From NCBI GenBank assembly GCA_028097785.1, contig JAOHFB010000007.1, positions 1 through 34,153 of the forward strand: 34,153 nucleotides of DNA. Reading direction: 5' to 3'. A model generated the notes under the pieces. It had not been told where the DNA came from and searched no databases. It saw only the letters and a program-made list of their open reading frames with translations. A program made the translations under genes and the position numbers. Positions 27,439 through 34,153 of this stretch are shown here, one piece after another. Origin of the DNA: Candidatus Pelagibacter sp. Its GTDB lineage: Bacteria > Pseudomonadota > Alphaproteobacteria > Pelagibacterales > Pelagibacteraceae. The first letter of the stretch is position 1, and each line of letters starts with the position of its first letter.

Positions 27439-27945
27439 ATGAAAATTGGAATTTTAGGAGGTTCATTTGATCCAGCACACAAAGGTCATCTAGCAATATC
27501 TAAAGAAGCTAAAAAAAGATTTAAACTTGAAAAAATTATTTGGGCAGTAACAAAAAAAAATCCACTAAAAGCTGAAAGCAAGACACCAATATCAAAAAGG
27601 ATAAAGGATTGTAAAAAAATAATAGGATTAAATTCTTTTATAAAAGCAAAATTTTATGAAAATATTATCAAATCAAACAAGACCATTGATTTAATCAACT
27701 ATCTGAAAAAGAATAAAAACATTGAAATTTTTTTTTTAATGGGAGCAGATAACTTAATCAACTTTCACAAATGGTTTAAGTCTGAATTAATTTCACAAAA
27801 ATGTAATATTATTGTATTCGATCGTCATGGTTATAAAAAAAATTCTTTAAAATCAAAGACATTTAAGAAACTAAATAATAAAGCACTTACATTTGTCGAG
27901 TTTAAAAAAGTCAACATTTCATCTTCTCAATTAAGAAAAATTTGA
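27439..27945 (+). CDS. nadD: Nicotinate-nucleotide adenylyltransferase, short C-terminus
   Basis: NadD adenylates nicotinate mononucleotide in NAD synthesis. The 168-residue protein has GGSFDPAHKGH at 7-17 (HxGH motif H14-H17), FFLMGADNLINFHKW in the middle and ISSSQLRK at 160-167, the nucleotide-binding ISSTxIR-type motif. The gene stops one residue later, whereas most NadD proteins run about 20-40 residues further. TGA is immediately followed by TAG, and only 17 bp separate it from rsfS, so this is an intrinsic short form, not a visible frameshift. Its place between proA and rsfS is conserved in Alphaproteobacteria. Confidence 0.93.
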   Translation: MKIGILGGSFDPAHKGHLAISKEAKKRFKLEKIIWAVTKKNPLKAESKTPISKRIKDCKKIIGLNSFIKAKFYENIIKSNKTIDLINYLKKNKNIEIFFLMGADNLINFHKWFKSELISQKCNIIVFDRHGYKKNSLKSKTFKKLNNKALTFVEFKKVNISSSQLRKI

Positions 27946-27962
27946 TAGTCTGATCATAATTA

Positions 27963-28313
27963 ATGGATAAAATTTCAGATCTTAAAACAGTTGTAATAAA
28001 CACACTGGATCTCAATAAAGCTCAGGATATTGTTACCATTGACCTTAAGGACAAAAGTTCAATGGCTGATTATATGATAATTGCTAGTGGCACCTCTTCA
28101 AGACATATTCAATCCTTATCCGAACAAGTTTTAGAAAAGTTAAAAGACAATGGTATTAAAAATTCTAAAATAGAAGGCAAAGAAAGTGCTGAGTGGAAAC
28201 TAGTTGATGGTATTGATTTAATTGTTCATATTTTTCATCCAGAGAAAAGAAAGTTTTATGAGCTTGAAAAAATTTGGTCAGAATTAATCCCAAAAGAAAA
28301 GGTTATCATATGA
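27963..28313 (+). CDS. rsfS: Ribosomal silencing factor RsfS
   Basis: RsfS (Iojap/YbeB family) binds L14 and blocks joining of the ribosomal subunits during starvation. The 116-residue protein shows SSMADYMIIASGTSSRHIQS at 32-51, IEGKESAEWKLVD at 70-82 and IVHIFHPEKRKFYELEKIW at 87-105, all family hallmarks. It follows nadD, as in most bacteria. Its stop overlaps the ctpA start (ATGA). Confidence 0.96.
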   Translation: MDKISDLKTVVINTLDLNKAQDIVTIDLKDKSSMADYMIIASGTSSRHIQSLSEQVLEKLKDNGIKNSKIEGKESAEWKLVDGIDLIVHIFHPEKRKFYELEKIWSELIPKEKVII

Positions 28314-29449
28314 AAAAAATTCAATTTTATTTTTTAGTTTTTTTATCTTCTTTTTTTTTTTCATATTCAGTAAATTCAGCTGAAATAGATATTTATAAAA
28401 AAATTGATTTATTTGGTGAAGTCCTCGAAAAAATTAACAAACAATATGTAGATGAAATTGATCAGTCTGAAGGTATGGATTCAGCCATTAATGGTCTTCT
28501 TCAATCACTTGATCCTTATTCATCTTATATGTCACCAGAGATATTTCAGGAAATGCAAACAGAAACTAGTGGAGAGTTTGGTGGTCTTGGAATTGAAGTA
28601 AGTATGGAAGCTGGGGTAGTAAAAGTCATTACTCCTATAGATGATACACCTGCATCGAAAGCAGGAATTAAAGCTGGAGACTATATTGTAAAAATAGACA
28701 ATGTTCAGGTACAAGGAAAATCATTGAGTGAAGCAGTTGACCTTATGAGAGGTCTTGTCGGTACTGAAATTGAACTTACTGTAAGAAGACGTGGAGAAAA
28801 AAAAGCTCTTACATTTAAAATAACAAGGGAAATAATTGAAATTCAATCAGTTAAATCAGACCTTTTAGAAAACAACATTGGTTACATCCGATTAACTTCT
28901 TTCAATGATAATAGTAGTGATCAAATAAAAGAAAAAATCAAAAAGTTAAAAGAAAATGAAAACTTAAAAGCATTTATCTTAGATCTAAGAAATAATCCTG
29001 GTGGACTATTAACTCAAGCAATAAAAATTTCAGACTTTTTTTTAGATAATGGAGAAATAGTTTCGACAAAAAGTAGAAAAAAATCAGAAAATAGAAAATG
29101 GTTTGCTAGAAAGGGAGATATTACTGATGGAAAAACTTTAGTAGTATTGATTAATTATGGTTCTGCCTCAGCATCAGAAATTGTTGCGGGTGCACTTAAA
29201 GATCACAAAAGAGCTATATTAATTGGAGAGAATAGTTATGGTAAAGGATCTGTGCAGTCAATTATTCCTTTAAAAAATAAAGGAGCTATAAGATTAACAG
29301 TTGCAAAATATTACCTTCCATCTGGAAAATCTATATCTGAAGTTGGTGTAAGACCAGATATCGAAGTAAATGAAGAAGGTGATGATTTTAGAATTAAAAC
29401 TGATACTGATAATCAATTAAATTACGCAATAAAACTACTTAACGGTTAA
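28310..29449 (+). CDS. ctpA: Carboxy-terminal processing protease, S41 family
   Basis: This secreted PDZ protease degrades or trims envelope proteins from their C-termini. From the ATG at 28310 (sharing ATGA with the rsfS stop) it has 379 residues. It has a signal peptide (two Lys, then a Phe/Leu/Ser-rich core, with cleavage near NSA-EID around residue 24), a PDZ domain (about 88-175) with GGLGIEV, and the S41 domain with DLRNNPGGLL. The nucleophile is about S287 in GSASASE and the general-base Lys about K312 in YGKGSVQ, 25 residues apart as in the family. A longer frame from 28274 would bury the signal peptide and is rejected. Confidence 0.95.
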   Translation: MKKIQFYFLVFLSSFFFSYSVNSAEIDIYKKIDLFGEVLEKINKQYVDEIDQSEGMDSAINGLLQSLDPYSSYMSPEIFQEMQTETSGEFGGLGIEVSMEAGVVKVITPIDDTPASKAGIKAGDYIVKIDNVQVQGKSLSEAVDLMRGLVGTEIELTVRRRGEKKALTFKITREIIEIQSVKSDLLENNIGYIRLTSFNDNSSDQIKEKIKKLKENENLKAFILDLRNNPGGLLTQAIKISDFFLDNGEIVSTKSRKKSENRKWFARKGDITDGKTLVVLINYGSASASEIVAGALKDHKRAILIGENSYGKGSVQSIIPLKNKGAIRLTVAKYYLPSGKSISEVGVRPDIEVNEEGDDFRIKTDTDNQLNYAIKLLNG

Positions 29450-29450
29450 T

Positions 29451-29927
29451 ATGAATAAGAACTTTAGTGAACTACCCTTGAGAACTGGGGTGGGAATAAT
29501 TTTGCTAAATAATGAAAATAAAGTTTTCATAGCAAGACGAATAGATAATGCAAAAAAATTTTGGCAAATGCCACAAGGAGGAGTTGATGAAGGTGAGGAT
29601 TTTTTACAAGCAGCTTATAGAGAACTAGAAGAAGAAACTAGTGTAAAAAGTGTTGAATTAATAAAAGAGTTAGATGGTACAATTACCTATGAACTTCCTG
29701 ATCGTTTATTAGGAATTATTTGGAAAGGTAAATACAAAGGCCAAAAGCAAAAATGGTTTTTAATGAAATTTACTGGAGATGAAAAAGAAATTGATATTAA
29801 AACTAAAAATCCAGAGTTTTTAGATTGGAAATGGATAGACCTTGATCAAATTACAGAAGTAGTAGTCGATTTTAAACTACACGTTTATAAAGAACTTCAA
29901 GAAAAAGTTAGAAAAATTATTAATTAA
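29451..29927 (+). CDS. rppH: RNA pyrophosphohydrolase (Nudix)
   Basis: RppH removes pyrophosphate from mRNA 5' ends and so starts RNase E-dependent decay; Ap4A hydrolysis is a related activity. The 158-residue protein has RTGVGIILLN, FWQMPQGGVDEGED and a Nudix box at 43-65 with E49, R57, E58, E61 and E62. The late Gly of the consensus is Ser (EETSV), while the catalytic acids are kept. It follows ctpA after 1 bp and its stop overlaps the convergent atpC stop by 8 bp. Confidence 0.93.
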   Translation: MNKNFSELPLRTGVGIILLNNENKVFIARRIDNAKKFWQMPQGGVDEGEDFLQAAYRELEEETSVKSVELIKELDGTITYELPDRLLGIIWKGKYKGQKQKWFLMKFTGDEKEIDIKTKNPEFLDWKWIDLDQITEVVVDFKLHVYKELQEKVRKIIN

Positions 29928-30311
29928 GAGATCTTAATACTTCAATTTTTTGATCAACTAAATATTTTGATTGATCAGAAATATCAGGCTTACCTGCTTC
30001 CTCTTCAGCCAATTTGAGTAAGTCTTGTTGTTTAGACTTATCTAAATCTGTAAGATTAAAAATTGAGCTAGTTAAAATTGATAAATTATTATTTTTAAAC
30101 TCAACAATCCCATCCTCAACATAATAGTTTTCATCTCCAGATTTAGATAAAATTTTAATAATTCCAGGTTTTAAAAATGAGATAATAGAAATGTGATCTT
30201 TAAGTATACCCATTTCTCCTTCAAAAGCAGGCACAACAACTTCTGAAACATCCTCTTTAACCAAAAAAGATTTTTCTGGGTTTACTATCTCAATCTTAAA
30301 CTCTTCACTCA

Positions 30312-30312
<1 letters not shown>
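29920..30312 (-). CDS. atpC: ATP synthase F1 subunit epsilon
   Basis: Epsilon is the rotor-stalk subunit that couples gamma to the c-ring and can inhibit ATP hydrolysis. The 130-residue protein has the N-terminal beta-sandwich with the family pattern EIVNPEKSF and VVVPAFEGEMGILKDHISII, followed by a short helical C-terminus. It is the last atp gene; its ATG overlaps the atpD stop by one base. The 3' end overlaps rppH. Confidence 0.95.
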
Positions 30313-32608
<2,296 letters not shown>

Positions 32609-32614
32609 AATAAA

Positions 32615-34150
32615 TTAAGATTTAAAATTTTCCTTTAACTGAGTAATTACTTCAATTAATAATTTTTCTTTATCGTCTTCAAGTTTACCTGAACTTTGAA
32701 TTGATTCGATTATTTCAGGTTTGTCAGACTTACATTTCTCAATGATTTTGTTTTCAAACTCAGCAATATCTTTTAATTCAATATCATCCAAATACCCCTT
32801 TACTCCACAGAAGACCGAAATAACTTGCTCAGCTACTGTCATTGGCGAATATTGTTTTTGTTTAAGAAGTTCAGTTAATTTTGATCCTCTATTTAAAAGT
32901 TGTTGTGTTGATGCATCTAAATCAGAACCAAACTGAGCAAAAGCAGCCATCTCTCTATACTGTGCTAATTCTAGTTTCATTGATCCAGAAACTTTTTTCA
33001 TCGCTTTTGTTTGTGCCGAAGAACCAACCCTAGAAACAGATAAACCTACGTTGATAGCAGGTCTAATCCCTTGGTTAAAAAGTTCAGTTTCTAAGAAAAT
33101 TTGACCATCTGTAATCGAGATTACGTTAGTTGGAATAAACGCTGACACGTCACCACCTTGTGTTTCAATAATTGGAAGTGCTGTTAAAGAACCTCCACCA
33201 TGTTCATCGCTTAATTTCGCAGCTCTTTCTAACAATCTACTGTGTAGATAGAATACATCACCAGGGTAAGCTTCACGTCCTGGAGGTCTTCTTAAAAGTA
33301 GAGACATCTGTCTATAAGCAACAGCCTGCTTAGATAAATCGTCATAAATTATTAATCCATGCATTCCATTATCTCTAAAATATTCACCCATTGCACACCC
33401 TGTGTAAGGCGCTAAAAACTGAAGGGGCGCAGAGTCAGATGCTGTTGCTGCAACAATTGTTGTGTACTCCATTGCTCCAGCTTCTTCTAATGTTTTTTGA
33501 ATTTGTCTTACTGTTGATCTTTTTTGACCAATCGCAACATAAATACAATAAAGTTTTTGTTTCTCGTCACCAGACTCATTAATTTTCTTTTGGTTAATAA
33601 TTGCATCGATTGCAACCGCAGTTTTACCTGTTTGTCTATCACCAATAATTAACTCACGCTGTCCTCTTCCAACTGGCACCAAACTATCAATAGATTTCAA
33701 GCCTGTTTGCATAGGCTCACTAACTGACTGTCTTGGAATAATTCCTGGAGCTTTAACTTCAACTCTGCTTTTTTTAACACTTCTATCTAAAGGTCCTTTA
33801 CCATCAATTGGATTTCCCAATCCATCAACAACTCTACCTAACAATTCTTTTCCAACTGGAGTATCAACAATGTTTCCAGTTCTTTTAACTGTATCACCTT
33901 CTTTAATATTTCTGTCATCTCCAAAAATTACAACACCAACATTTTCACTTTCTAAGTTTAAAGCCATACCTTTGGAACCATCAGCAAACTCTACCATTTC
34001 TCCAGCCTGAACATTATCAAGACCATAAATTCTAGCGATACCATCTCCTACTGATAATACTTGCCCAACTTCGGTTACTTCTGCTTTATCACCAAAATTT
34101 TTAATTTGTTCTTTTAGTATCTTTGTTACTTCTGAAGGATTTATTTCCAT
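32615..34150 (-). CDS. atpA: ATP synthase F1 subunit alpha
   Basis: Alpha carries the non-catalytic nucleotide sites and supplies the arginine finger to beta. The 511-residue protein has the beta-barrel N-terminus ([18 protein letters not shown]), Walker A GDRQTGKT at 170-177, [20 protein letters not shown] and [12 protein letters not shown], which contains the arginine finger. Complete at both ends. The three bases beyond its ATG, at the window edge, read TAA on the minus strand and are probably the atpH stop. Confidence 0.99.
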   Translation of the reverse strand: MEINPSEVTKILKEQIKNFGDKAEVTEVGQVLSVGDGIARIYGLDNVQAGEMVEFADGSKGMALNLESENVGVVIFGDDRNIKEGDTVKRTGNIVDTPVGKELLGRVVDGLGNPIDGKGPLDRSVKKSRVEVKAPGIIPRQSVSEPMQTGLKSIDSLVPVGRGQRELIIGDRQTGKTAVAIDAIINQKKINESGDEKQKLYCIYVAIGQKRSTVRQIQKTLEEAGAMEYTTIVAATASDSAPLQFLAPYTGCAMGEYFRDNGMHGLIIYDDLSKQAVAYRQMSLLLRRPPGREAYPGDVFYLHSRLLERAAKLSDEHGGGSLTALPIIETQGGDVSAFIPTNVISITDGQIFLETELFNQGIRPAINVGLSVSRVGSSAQTKAMKKVSGSMKLELAQYREMAAFAQFGSDLDASTQQLLNRGSKLTELLKQKQYSPMTVAEQVISVFCGVKGYLDDIELKDIAEFENKIIEKCKSDKPEIIESIQSSGKLEDDKEKLLIEVITQLKENFKS

Positions 34151-34153
34151 TTA

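Noticed and set aside
27940..27962. Frameshift explaining the short NadD C-terminus
   Set aside because: Only 17 bp separate the stop from rsfS, too little to hold the missing tail in another frame.
28274..28309. Longer ctpA start adding 12 residues
   Set aside because: The extension would place charged residues before the signal peptide and overlap rsfS by 40 bp; the ATGA-overlapping start is the natural one.

Overview
The window looks like a chromosomal segment of a streamlined, very AT-rich marine alphaproteobacterium of the SAR11 (Candidatus Pelagibacter) type. The signs are strong A/T bias, start/stop overlaps or gaps of a few bases at most gene junctions, no mobile elements, and alphaproteobacterial hallmarks: class I lysyl-tRNA synthetase, RegA, a ChvG/ChvI-type pair beside ahcY and tsaE, and a SAM-II riboswitch before metX. 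No stretch above 300 bases lacks a gene. I saw no rRNA, tRNA, CRISPR array, insertion sequence or prophage. The organism call is inference from these features, not from a database search.

Layout. (1) 1-7071, minus strand: polA, a chvI/chvG-like two-component pair, ahcY, tsaE and the start of an AmgK-type phosphotransferase. This resembles the rhizobial chvI-chvG-hprK-PTS-ahcY-tsaE block with hprK and the PTS genes missing. (2) 7187-8294: bioY and regA, convergent and overlapping by 8 bp. (3) 8441-11547, plus strand: a three-gene polyamine operon (ornithine/lysine decarboxylase, deoxyhypusine-synthase-family protein, agmatinase-family ureohydrolase) behind a leader with two near-identical Shine-Dalgarno regions. 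(4) 11550-15076, minus strand: lysK, pyrD, rpmB and a YhhQ-type queuosine-precursor transporter. (5) 15166-18717, plus strand: trkH, ampG and an NlpC/P60 peptidase without a signal peptide. (6) 18714-20694, minus strand: hisC-family aminotransferase and tyrA. (7) 20764-23321, plus strand: promoter, SAM-II riboswitch, metX, metW, gloB. (8) 23332-29927, plus strand: promoter, rplU, rpmA, obgE, proB, proA, nadD, rsfS, ctpA, rppH. (9) 29920-34153, minus strand: ATP synthase F1 genes atpA, atpG, atpD, atpC.

Themes. Methionine/SAM metabolism appears twice: SAH hydrolysis by AhcY, and SAM-controlled methionine synthesis by MetX/MetW. The polyamine operon is the best candidate for less-described biology: a bacterial DHS-family enzyme with the catalytic Lys kept and a spermidine-contacting His apparently replaced by Asn, placed between a decarboxylase and a ureohydrolase. 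Four convergent gene pairs leave no room for terminators. Several predicted promoters sit so close to the start codon (ahcY, chvI, regA, rpmB) that leaderless or near-leaderless mRNAs are likely.
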